Assembly: GCA_945883335.1 (NCBI GenBank)
Contig: CAMCXI010000003.1
Coordinates: 124,001-188,000 of the forward strand
Length of the DNA: 64,000 nucleotides
Source of the DNA: Candidatus Methylopumilus universalis
GTDB lineage: Bacteria > Pseudomonadota > Gammaproteobacteria > Burkholderiales > Methylophilaceae
Reading direction: 5' to 3'
Shown: positions 17,160 through 25,698 of the stretch, one piece after another
Layout: each line of letters starts with the position of its first letter
How positions within the stretch are numbered: position 1 is the first letter of the stretch
Notes under the pieces: model-generated
What the model saw: the letters and a program-made list of their open reading frames with translations, nothing else
Database searches by the model: none
What the model was told of the DNA's origin: nothing
Translations under genes and position numbers: made by a program

Positions 17160-17447
17160 TTATGGATCATTAGTATTTACTCCCTCTAAACTCTCCAAAC
17201 CTTCCAAATACTCGTAAACGAACATTGGAATTGGTTGGAATGAGAAATTTGCTAATTCTGATGAGATCATCCAAAGCTGCTTTCGGCTAAGTCTTGCTCT
17301 AGCAGCTGATAGCTTGACCCAGACAAAGTTGTGTTTTTTGTTCTCAACGCTCTGTTTAATACTTCCCCAAAGTGTCTTTAGCTCAGCTGTTTGATGCTCT
17401 GATAGTTGGTATATTGGGTTGTTCAATTTACGTTCCTTATACGCCAT
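17160..17447 (-). CDS. Small protein of the integrated element, unknown
   Basis: A 95-residue protein overlapping the end of the primase/helicase-like gene by 25 bases, so probably translationally coupled to it. It has no recognisable domain. There is a Lys/Arg-rich centre (LSAARARLSRKQLW) and an acidic C-terminus. A role as a replication accessory factor is inferred from position only. Confidence 0.6.
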   Translation of the reverse strand: MAYKERKLNNPIYQLSEHQTAELKTLWGSIKQSVENKKHNFVWVKLSAARARLSRKQLWMISSELANFSFQPIPMFVYEYLEGLESLEGVNTNDP

Positions 17448-20065
17448 AACTTTCCATTCTTGTCCCCCTCACGATCTTCGAGTTTCATCCCAGCAACAAC
17501 CCGCCCCTTTTTGTTCTTTAACTTCATCCCAAGGGACTTAGCATTTCTTAGACTACGTCCCAAAAAGTCCGTAATAGCATGACTTAACCCATATTGATTT
17601 GGATCCCATTCCTGGTTTGAATCCAATAATTGGGTTGACGTCACCCATTGGTCTTTAAACAGATCACTCCAGGTCCTAAAGAGATTCAAGAGCATTTCCT
17701 TTTCCGGGTCCTCTGCTTGATTAATTTCGATAGACTTCCCCACATCAACATACTCTCCAGGTGATATGGTTCTGCTGATATACATGATGGTTTGACGAAC
17801 AAATCTATCCCACTCACTAAAAGATCCGGTATCACCAACCTTTGGCGCACCACTGCTTAGATAAAAACGTATCAGCGTGAGTGCGGCAGACACTAATCTT
17901 TGGCGATCAAGTTGGCACAGCTCTTTTGGATTGATATCGAACTGTCGCTTCTGCGGGGCGTCACTCTCAGGATCAATCCGGCAAACAAGCACACGACGCG
18001 ACATGTCACCTAGCGGAGTAAAGTTATTACCGGTAAAGACCATGAAGGTGTTGTTAGGCACTTCAATAAGATTCTGTGTTTGAAGTTGGCGGTCTTTAAT
18101 GCGAGGCGATGTAATAATACCGGCAAGAGCACTTGAATCAAACTCTCCAACAATGTTGTCCCAGATCACAGTTCGATCACCCGTGCGGATTGCTGTGAAC
18201 GCCCTCTTACGTACTTCGTCAGGATTTCTAACGTCAATATCAGGCCAAATAGTGGGCTCCTTACCTGACCCTAAAACCTCAACGCAGCTAGCAAGTAAGC
18301 TTTTACCAGACCCTTGAATAGGTGCGTCATAAGCAACAGCTGGGCTAGTAGGAATTGAGGGTCTAATGACAACAGTCAATAACGCGGCAAGGTGAACTGA
18401 TCGAGCGAGTTCATCACAAAATGGGAAGTCTTTAAATGGCTCTGTTAAGTGCCTTAGTGCTCTTAACGCTTCTTCCTTTGTTGGATGTAATGGAACTGGG
18501 ACCAGCTCATCTTGCGTCTCAAGATAGAAACCTGTCCTCTCATCGTAACCCTTCACATCAAGAACGGAACCGTCAGGTCTTAACGTTGGCGCGGATACAA
18601 CCGCCTCTAGCTTTTTTAAACGCCTATTAATTTCCAGGATGGGTTTACATACAGAAGCTGGTGGGTTCTTGTTTTTACCGTGTACGTGAAATTGAATGAG
18701 TTTGCCAAGAAGGTAGTTGAGGTTCTGTTCTTTGATGGTCTTAATTTTTGCATCATCACCAATCTCAACTAACACATCTCCATAGTCAAATAAGGTGGGG
18801 CATAAACGCATGACGTTCAAAGTTTCATCAATGACGTCTGAGTTCTTGCCTTCTATAATCTCAATCTTGGCTAAGGAGCGATTGGTGAGCTTAAAACCAG
18901 ATCTCCCATGGGCAAAGGAGTGAATGTTAGGGCTTGGGCCATCTAAATATAGCTTTGCGACAAACCTACGGCCATCATAATCGGGCTCTAAAGGGTCTAA
19001 AGCCAAGCATCTATCGTAGTTCTCTTTGTTTTGAAGTACGTGAGCAACTGTGACTTTTTCCTCCCTATTGTTTTGGTTTTGGATTGTCAGTATCCAATCA
19101 CCAGATAACTCATGATATTCAAGAGCGGTATGCAACATCGTTGTGATCTTGATGTCATCCAGCCCGCTATATTTGGCAAGTTGTTCTTTGGTCCAAAGCT
19201 CCCTTTGCTGGCTTGCAAAATCAAACCATAACACCTTAACACGGCGCTTATTTTCCTCAGCCTTGGTCTTTTCAACTGGTGTTAAGTCTAAAATGGCCGA
19301 GGTATCAAGCGAGTCGTTTGCGCTTGGATTATGAAGTGTTGGCTCACCTCGGAGTTGCTCAATGCCATCATGACAATCTGCCCCTGCACAAAAATCAATG
19401 TGGTTCGTTTGCCATACAGACTTATCAAACAAAGACCTTTCCAACAGCGATCCACTTTTGCTAACCTCATAACTGCCAACGTTATTTGCCCATAGTCTTG
19501 TATTGATAATCTCGCCAATACGCTCTATGTCTCTACCGTTATTAAGTAACACATAAAAACGAATCCCCTTTACGCCTTCAAGCTCTTCATCATTCAAATA
19601 AAGGCAACTAGATGTGCTGGGGATACTTAAAATTTGGGTGTTTGATAGCTCGGGAACCGCTTTATATAGATGATCTAATATTTCATTCACACCTAATCGT
19701 TTGCCTGTCGTATTTTTAGGTGCGTCGTAGTCCAACATTAAAACAGCGCCGGTTGATGGCCAATTGAAATAAGCTGCTGCTCTGGGAATTTGACCTTCAG
19801 GCTGTCCGTTCTTTTCCCAGGCTGTTTTTGTCACAATCTTTTTGGCATCGCCAGAAGGAATACCATAAAGCAAGCACTGATTAGGACTCAGTTTTTGAAG
19901 GTGAGCACTAAACTCTTTAAGATTTGAAACCCTTCCTATTAAACAGCCTGCTTCTATAACGCTAGCTGATACTTCTTTTTTTAGATTTTGATTAGCATCC
20001 AACGAAAATATTTTAGATACTATCTTAGGATTGATACTACTTAATGTTGTAAATTGGTGTTCCAT
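17423..20065 (-). CDS. Primase/helicase-like replication protein of the element
   Basis: An 880-residue protein. The N-terminal third has VLMLDYDAP (about residues 108-116), like the acidic metal site of archaeo-eukaryotic-type primases. The C-terminal half carries an ATPase with Walker A GSGKS (IQGSGKSLL), a likely Walker B VIWDNIVGE, and an FTGNN sensor-like motif followed by an RR finger (MSRRVLVCR). This N-primase/C-helicase layout is that of initiator proteins of phage satellites and integrative plasmids. It heads a reverse-strand group with two small genes. Exact family is uncertain; replication of the excised element is the inferred role. Confidence 0.72.
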   Translation of the reverse strand: MEHQFTTLSSINPKIVSKIFSLDANQNLKKEVSASVIEAGCLIGRVSNLKEFSAHLQKLSPNQCLLYGIPSGDAKKIVTKTAWEKNGQPEGQIPRAAAYFNWPSTGAVLMLDYDAPKNTTGKRLGVNEILDHLYKAVPELSNTQILSIPSTSSCLYLNDEELEGVKGIRFYVLLNNGRDIERIGEIINTRLWANNVGSYEVSKSGSLLERSLFDKSVWQTNHIDFCAGADCHDGIEQLRGEPTLHNPSANDSLDTSAILDLTPVEKTKAEENKRRVKVLWFDFASQQRELWTKEQLAKYSGLDDIKITTMLHTALEYHELSGDWILTIQNQNNREEKVTVAHVLQNKENYDRCLALDPLEPDYDGRRFVAKLYLDGPSPNIHSFAHGRSGFKLTNRSLAKIEIIEGKNSDVIDETLNVMRLCPTLFDYGDVLVEIGDDAKIKTIKEQNLNYLLGKLIQFHVHGKNKNPPASVCKPILEINRRLKKLEAVVSAPTLRPDGSVLDVKGYDERTGFYLETQDELVPVPLHPTKEEALRALRHLTEPFKDFPFCDELARSVHLAALLTVVIRPSIPTSPAVAYDAPIQGSGKSLLASCVEVLGSGKEPTIWPDIDVRNPDEVRKRAFTAIRTGDRTVIWDNIVGEFDSSALAGIITSPRIKDRQLQTQNLIEVPNNTFMVFTGNNFTPLGDMSRRVLVCRIDPESDAPQKRQFDINPKELCQLDRQRLVSAALTLIRFYLSSGAPKVGDTGSFSEWDRFVRQTIMYISRTISPGEYVDVGKSIEINQAEDPEKEMLLNLFRTWSDLFKDQWVTSTQLLDSNQEWDPNQYGLSHAITDFLGRSLRNAKSLGMKLKNKKGRVVAGMKLEDREGDKNGKLWRIRNVN

Positions 20066-20287
20066 AATTTGCCTGTAATGTATCGATAGCCAATTTGCTA
20101 TCCAAACTTACTAATGCAAACATCCCGTGGTATCCGCCCTAAAAGTTAAAAAATACCGTCAAAAAAAGCAATAATTATGATAACTAAAAAATTTTACAGA
20201 CTTATAATAGTGATTACTTTTGCTGCTAACTCAGTAACAGCCGATACTTACAATTTTACCCCCCATGGCAAAAAGGCTAAAAGCATA

Positions 20288-20641
20288 ATGAATGACTTAG
20301 TTAAACTAGTTCTAGTTGCAACCTTATCTTGGTTTTCGCAAAATTCCTTTGCTGACAACGACTGCGATAATCGAAGCAACGCTCTAGCGCGATTTGGATG
20401 TAATTTGAAATCAAATTATGATCGTCAGGATGAATTAAGAATTGAGGCTTTTAAGAACAAGTGTGACAATTTTGGATATCAAAGAGGTACTAATGAATTT
20501 GCACAATGTATGATGACATTAGATACGCAAGAAACAGCAAGATCAGAAGCAAGACGTCAATATTATCTTGATATGACCAAAGCGCCCTCGCTCCAAACCA
20601 CACCTCAAGTAAACTGCACCACGACCAGAAACTGCCAATAG
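20288..20641 (+). CDS. Small secreted Cys-containing protein, unknown
   Basis: From the ATG at 20288 the 117-residue product has a signal peptide ending in NSFA and then a mature part with six cysteines (NDCDN, FGCNL, NKCDN, AQCMM, VNCTT, RNC). It was likely oxidised in the periplasm. An in-frame ATG at 20177 would add 37 residues that themselves look like a signal peptide (ending VTA), giving two in tandem. I prefer 20288, but neither start has a strong ribosome-binding site. It is divergent from the replication protein. Function unknown. Confidence 0.6.
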   Translation: MNDLVKLVLVATLSWFSQNSFADNDCDNRSNALARFGCNLKSNYDRQDELRIEAFKNKCDNFGYQRGTNEFAQCMMTLDTQETARSEARRQYYLDMTKAPSLQTTPQVNCTTTRNCQ

Positions 20642-20717
20642 TTAGTTTAAAATTTCAGGTCAAAGTAAAATCTCTCTAAAAATCATTTATATTGAAAACC
20701 TAGAAAGGCAAACTATT

Positions 20718-21083
20718 ATGAAATTTATGACTTTAGTTTTAGCATTATCCACTTTACTTTTGTCCGCTTGCGTAACACGGCCAACTATGGATTACTCAAA
20801 GGTAGATCGAGCATGCGGTCTTAAATGTCAAATGAATGACCAAGCATGTGCAACTAGATATACCTTCTTTCCACTTTTGTTGGCGGCAAATTGCAATCCT
20901 GAAGTTGAGGCCTGCGTAAAAGCTTGCCCTCCTGAATCTGCGGCAAACATTATTAATGAGTCAAAAAATGTTAACGCAAAGGCTACAGAAAGACTTAATG
21001 AGTTGAACACACTTCATAAGAATGGAGTGATTAATAACAGTGAATATGCAGTAAAAAAACAAGAAATATTGAAGTCCCTATAA
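20718..21083 (+). CDS. Lipoprotein with C-terminal SHOCT-like domain
   Basis: A 121-residue protein. The N-terminus has a lipobox (LLLSAC, modified Cys at residue 18), followed by a Cys-rich section (CGLKC, QAC, NC, EACVKAC). The last 30 residues (LNELNTLHKNGVINNSEY, then a Lys-rich end) fit the SHOCT module, a short oligomerisation or interaction domain. It lies 77 bases after the secreted Cys protein and probably forms an envelope group with it. Confidence 0.72.
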   Translation: MKFMTLVLALSTLLLSACVTRPTMDYSKVDRACGLKCQMNDQACATRYTFFPLLLAANCNPEVEACVKACPPESAANIINESKNVNAKATERLNELNTLHKNGVINNSEYAVKKQEILKSL

Positions 21084-21136
21084 AAGCCTGGTAATCATTT
21101 GATAATGTTGATAAATGAATTTTAAAGGTTTTTTTA

Positions 21137-21517
21137 ATGAACCTTTTTTTTAAATCTATAGGAATTTTACTTTTAATAATAATGATGGCATATGGTGCCT
21201 TTACGCAAAAACAATATAGTTGGTTATTTTCATCATTATTAATTGCTGCATTGATATTAACAATTTATTTCGACATGGTAGAAAATGTGCGAGCCGTATT
21301 TTGGGGGGGTGTATTTTTTTTTGGAGTGCTATGGTCTGGAAAAGAAATGATATTGTCCATAGACTTTGATAAACCTTTTTTAATTTCATTCTATTGGAGC
21401 ACTCTAGGTTATCTAACTTTGACAGTCTTGCTTGTGTTATTAACAAGTTTGGCTTTTATTCAAGCATCAAAAGATTATTGTTTTGATAAAGATTGTATAC
21501 AAAATTCCCATGAATAA
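21137..21517 (+). CDS. Small multi-pass membrane protein, unknown
   Basis: A 126-residue protein with four hydrophobic segments (about residues 4-22, 29-46, 50-67 and 83-110) and short charged loops, ending in a Cys/Asp-containing tail. No family is recognised. Its last 8 bases overlap the start of the HIT-Nudix gene, so it may be part of the same operon; many defence operons carry such a membrane component, but here that is only suggestive. Confidence 0.6.
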   Translation: MNLFFKSIGILLLIIMMAYGAFTQKQYSWLFSSLLIAALILTIYFDMVENVRAVFWGGVFFFGVLWSGKEMILSIDFDKPFLISFYWSTLGYLTLTVLLVLLTSLAFIQASKDYCFDKDCIQNSHE

Positions 21518-22277
21518 ATTGATAGAGGATAGTCCATTTTATGATCGCACAAGGATCCTGGAGAATGAGTATGCATTTGCTATTTATGATGGGTTTGCTG
21601 TAAGCGAAGGGCACTCTCTCGTTATCCCCAAAAAACAAGTGATCTCTATATTTGATTTAGATGTAAATGAATATCATGGATGTATGGATTTAGTTAAGAG
21701 TCTTTCGGAATTTCTGGCTACTACATTCAATACAACAGCATTCAATATAGGTATCAATAACGGAATAAATGCAGGTCAAACAATAGCCCACGCTCACATT
21801 CACATCATCCCTAGATATAAAAATGACGTTAAGGACCCTAGAGGTGGAGTGCGTAATATGTTGCCGGACAACTCTGGGTATTTGAATAAAACAATTGACG
21901 TCGTAGCCGGTGTAATTAAAAAAGACGGTAAATTTTTAATTGCACGAAGATCAAAAGATAAGCATTTAGGCGGATATTGGGAATACGCTGGTGGGAAAGT
22001 TGAAGAAGGTGAGTCTGATCAGCTTACGCTCCATAGAGAGCTAAATGAAGAGTTTGGTATTCAAGTAGAAGTGAAGCAATACCTAACTACATCTTTCTTT
22101 CGTTATGAAAAAATAAATGTAAATCTAAAAGCTTATTTGGTGAAGCATTTAAGTGGCGATTTTGTTTTAAGAGATCATGATGCGATAAGTTGGGTCACTT
22201 CTGAAGAGTTGCAAAATTTTGAATTTGCTCCCGCTGATATACCAATCAATCAATTCATAATTGATCATGGCCTCTAA
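21510..22277 (+). CDS. HIT-Nudix fusion protein
   Basis: A 255-residue two-domain enzyme. Residues 1-115 form a HIT domain with the catalytic triad HAHIH (H94, H96, H98) and IIPR; HIT proteins cleave nucleotide-phosphate bonds of AMP-type conjugates. Residues 130-255 form a Nudix domain with a perfect box: G162, E168, then R176-E-L-x-E-E-x-G-I184, close to MutT-type enzymes that hydrolyse (oxidised) dNTPs. The ATG at 21510 overlaps the previous stop; a TTG at 21483 is less likely. The gene overlaps the helicase by 11 bases, pointing to joint function. Substrate unknown. Confidence 0.88.
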   Translation: MNKLIEDSPFYDRTRILENEYAFAIYDGFAVSEGHSLVIPKKQVISIFDLDVNEYHGCMDLVKSLSEFLATTFNTTAFNIGINNGINAGQTIAHAHIHIIPRYKNDVKDPRGGVRNMLPDNSGYLNKTIDVVAGVIKKDGKFLIARRSKDKHLGGYWEYAGGKVEEGESDQLTLHRELNEEFGIQVEVKQYLTTSFFRYEKINVNLKAYLVKHLSGDFVLRDHDAISWVTSEELQNFEFAPADIPINQFIIDHGL

Positions 22278-25086
22278 ACTCTATTACATTCCGAATGGAT
22301 CGTTTGATAGCGTAGTTAATGAAAAGATTAAGTATGCAGATGAAGTGATCATTTCAGTTTCATTTATTTTCCTAAGCGGACTAAATCTTCTTATTAAAAG
22401 CCTCAGAGAATTTGGCAATCAATCAAAACTCACCATTATTACAAGTAATTATTTAAAGAGTACCGAACCTGCCGCGCTTGATAAGTTACTAGAGCTAAAG
22501 GAATTAGGCGCCAATGTTTATTTCTACGATTCTATTTTGGCCAATCAAAGTTTTCACATGAAAAGCTACCTTTTTTCACGTGATAATTCTGAAATATTGA
22601 TAGTTGGTTCCAGCAACCTTTCCTTGACTGCTTTTCAGAAAGGGCATGAGTTAAACCTTTCATCCGAAGATGGATTGGTGTGTAGAGAATTTAGAAGTGT
22701 AATTCAGGCCATCATCTCGGACCCAAATACTCAACCTCTCAGTAAAGAACTAATTGATCATTATCGATTGATCTATGACGATAATACTAATCCCTTTAAT
22801 GAAGTCATGGGTGGTAGCCTTATTGCGCCTAATATTGTGCAGTCAGACGCACTTGAGATTCTCAAAACTGAGCGCGAGTTAGGATTAACAAAAGGGCTTG
22901 TAGTTCTTGCCACAGGCCTAGGTAAAACTTTTCTTTCAGCGTTGGATGCAAAACAATTTAAGGCTAACAAGCTGCTCTTTGTTGCTCATCGAGAAGAAAT
23001 TCTGAAGCAATCTTTAAACTCATATAAACGAGTAATGCCCAATAAAACTTCAGGCTTATATCAAGCAGGAAACAAAGATACCACTAGTGATTTTATTTTT
23101 GCGAGTATTCAAACGCTTGGAAAAACCGAAAATTTATCTCAATTTGATCCGACGCATTTTGATTATATCGTCGTTGATGAATTTCATCATGTAGGCGCTA
23201 AAAGTTATAAAAACTTAGTTGATTACTTTAAGCCTAAGTTTTTTCTTGGGCTGACAGCAACACCCAATAGATCAGACAATGTAGACATATTGCAGTACTG
23301 CGGTAATAACGAAATCTATAGAAAAGATTTGATAGATGGCATTGATTTAGAGTTGCTTTGTAATTTTGAATACCATGGCATTAACGATAAATATGTGGAT
23401 TACACCAAAATCACTTGGCGAAACAAAAAATTTGACCTGGATGAATTAGATAAGAGTTTGAATTCTGACAGTCGCACTTCTTATATTTTTGAAAAATGGA
23501 AAAGTTTAAAACAATCGAGAACACTTGGGTTCTGCTCATCTATAAAACACTGTGAACGTATGAGTTCGTTCTTTAATAATCAAGGGTACAAGACATTGTC
23601 TGTACATAGTCAGTCATCGATTAATAGGGAAGGCGCAATCAATAAGTTAAAGAACGGTGAAATAGACGTTCTTTTTACTGTGGACCTTTTTAATGAGGGT
23701 GTTGATATCCCTGAAATCGATACGCTTTTAATGGCAAGACCTACCGAATCAAAGATCATATTTATTCAACAGTTGGGTCGTGGCCTCCGTCTGCACTCAA
23801 ACAAAAATGTAGTTAGAGTTGTCGATTTTATTGGTAACCATAAAAGCTTTTTAGATAAGCCTGCGGCTTTATTTGGTTTTGAGCCAACAAACAAAAACAT
23901 CAAGGATTTCCTAGATAAATATAAATTGGGTAAGTTGGATCTGCCTCAGAAATCTCGGATTCTTTACGATACTGAAGCTATTCAGTTTATGGATCAATTA
24001 AGCGAGATAAAGGTAGATTATGACCAATTTTATGAAGAATATAAGACTTCTAATGGTTCAAGACCAAGCGCTAGTGACTTCTATCAATTTATAGGGAAAT
24101 TGACAGATGTTAGGCTAAGGCATGGCTCATGGTTTGAGTTTGTAAATAATATGGGCGACCTCAGCGAGGATGACAATGCTTGTTTTGTTATGCACAAAGC
24201 TTTTTTTAGGGAGTTCTTAGAAAAAACTAGCATGACGTTGTCTTTCAAGATGGTCACCTTGAAAGTTATGTTAGAGAATAAATTCAAACCGATTACATTA
24301 AATGAATTATCACGAAGGTCATTCCAATATTTAAAAGGCTCTATAGGACTTTGGAATGAGGTGAAATCCGAATTGAAATTTAAAGACCTTGATCATGCTA
24401 ACAATTTCAATAAATGGTCAGCTTATTGGCGATCTAACCCAATTAAAGCGCTTATAGAAACAAAACCTGTTTTTAAATTAGAGGGTGAAACATTTTCACT
24501 TAAATTCAGCGTTGATGCTAAGTTTGAAGAGTCATTTTTGAAATTAGCAGATGAGCTTATTAACTATAGACTTCTAAGCTATGTAGTTAGGTCTGATAAC
24601 TCCTATATTGAAAGAGGCGATCCTGCTATAGAAGCCTCATTACAGGTCCATAAAGCATTCGATAAAAAAGATACTCCTCAACTTTTTGGTTGGGATAAGT
24701 TTGACCAGATGACTGGCTTTTGGCATCCTGAAAATAATAAAAATCAGGCAATATTTATTACTCTAGTTAAATCGGGCTTTCAAATCGAGCATCGCTATCA
24801 CGATTACTTTGTTAATAACAAGACCTTCCATTGGCAATCTAAAAGAAGTACAAATCAAAATAGCAAAGGCGCAATAAGTTTAAAGACCCCAGAGAAAATT
24901 ACTCATTTATTTGTTCGTAAAACCGACAATATGTTCCTGGGAAACGCTAGGGTCGCCGCACCATTTTCGTATTGTGGGGTTCTTAAAAGCATTCTAAATA
25001 TGACTGGCAATAATCCAATACAAGTTGAATTTGAGTTGGAAAATGAGTTGCCTGATCGATTAAAGCAAGAGTTTTTGAGAATTTAA
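22267..25086 (+). CDS. PLD-domain DEAD/DEAH helicase of DUF3427 type
   Basis: A 939-residue protein of three parts. Residues 1-180 form a phospholipase-D-like domain with one HxK motif (H97, K99) and GSSN at 114-117; such domains can be nucleases as dimers. Residues 185-560 form a superfamily-2 helicase: Walker A ATGLGKT (215-221), DEFH (304-307), TATP (330-333) and QLGRGLR (502-508). The C-terminal region (about 640-930), with a YHDYFVNNKTFHWQS stretch, matches DUF3427. The start overlaps HIT-Nudix. It probably acts on foreign nucleic acid, but that is inference from architecture and location. Confidence 0.87.
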   Translation: MASKLYYIPNGSFDSVVNEKIKYADEVIISVSFIFLSGLNLLIKSLREFGNQSKLTIITSNYLKSTEPAALDKLLELKELGANVYFYDSILANQSFHMKSYLFSRDNSEILIVGSSNLSLTAFQKGHELNLSSEDGLVCREFRSVIQAIISDPNTQPLSKELIDHYRLIYDDNTNPFNEVMGGSLIAPNIVQSDALEILKTERELGLTKGLVVLATGLGKTFLSALDAKQFKANKLLFVAHREEILKQSLNSYKRVMPNKTSGLYQAGNKDTTSDFIFASIQTLGKTENLSQFDPTHFDYIVVDEFHHVGAKSYKNLVDYFKPKFFLGLTATPNRSDNVDILQYCGNNEIYRKDLIDGIDLELLCNFEYHGINDKYVDYTKITWRNKKFDLDELDKSLNSDSRTSYIFEKWKSLKQSRTLGFCSSIKHCERMSSFFNNQGYKTLSVHSQSSINREGAINKLKNGEIDVLFTVDLFNEGVDIPEIDTLLMARPTESKIIFIQQLGRGLRLHSNKNVVRVVDFIGNHKSFLDKPAALFGFEPTNKNIKDFLDKYKLGKLDLPQKSRILYDTEAIQFMDQLSEIKVDYDQFYEEYKTSNGSRPSASDFYQFIGKLTDVRLRHGSWFEFVNNMGDLSEDDNACFVMHKAFFREFLEKTSMTLSFKMVTLKVMLENKFKPITLNELSRRSFQYLKGSIGLWNEVKSELKFKDLDHANNFNKWSAYWRSNPIKALIETKPVFKLEGETFSLKFSVDAKFEESFLKLADELINYRLLSYVVRSDNSYIERGDPAIEASLQVHKAFDKKDTPQLFGWDKFDQMTGFWHPENNKNQAIFITLVKSGFQIEHRYHDYFVNNKTFHWQSKRSTNQNSKGAISLKTPEKITHLFVRKTDNMFLGNARVAAPFSYCGVLKSILNMTGNNPIQVEFELENELPDRLKQEFLRI

Positions 25087-25119
25087 TAAAACACCCCTGT
25101 ATAGGCAGGGGAAAAATTT

Positions 25120-25602
25120 ATGGCTCACACATCAAACGACGATATCTTAAAGACTTTATTTGATTCATCATCAGAGTTACGCCGGTTTACTAATTCAAAC
25201 ATCAAAGACATTCCGGCTCATGGGTCAATTATCTACACCGTGTTTCTGGATAATTCAGAGTTCATCTACGTTGGGATAGGGGGGTTATCGGGCAAATCTG
25301 TTCTAGACAGAAACCCACAGAGCCGAATTCGACAGCACACTCAGGGTACAAGAAGTGGAGACCAGTTTTGTATCTACATTCAGGACTTTTATGTACTGCC
25401 CACATTACTTGGTCAGCCTTACATACCAGTAAAAGGGCACCTTGATAGACTAACCAAGGCGTTTATTCAAAATAGGCTAAGCTATCGGTACGCAGTGGTT
25501 CAGTCGGAGGATAGCAATGTCATTGTTAGAAGCCTTGAGCGGGAGCTGCAAGCAGGTTTACATGGTCATGCAATACCAAAATTAAACGGAAAAACTTTGT
25601 GA
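25120..25602 (+). CDS. GIY-YIG-like nuclease domain protein
   Basis: A 160-residue protein with the pattern of GIY-YIG endonucleases. IIYTVF (37-42) stands for GIY, FIYVGIGG (48-55) for YIG, the basic helix SRIRQHTQG (68-76) supplies the Arg, and RSLERELQAG (137-146) supplies the Glu. Motif one is degenerate, so nuclease activity is likely but not certain. It follows the helicase by 33 bases on the same strand, so the two are probably co-expressed. Confidence 0.68.
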   Translation: MAHTSNDDILKTLFDSSSELRRFTNSNIKDIPAHGSIIYTVFLDNSEFIYVGIGGLSGKSVLDRNPQSRIRQHTQGTRSGDQFCIYIQDFYVLPTLLGQPYIPVKGHLDRLTKAFIQNRLSYRYAVVQSEDSNVIVRSLERELQAGLHGHAIPKLNGKTL

Positions 25603-25698
25603 AATCCTCTTGGAAAATTAGGCAAAAAATATCCAAGAAGTGAAATAAGAAAGACCATATCAGGTGAGTTAATCACTTAACCGGTATAGAATATTTGG

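Noticed and set aside
22773-22970. Reverse frame inside the helicase gene
   Set aside because: Shadow of a well-supported gene on the other strand.
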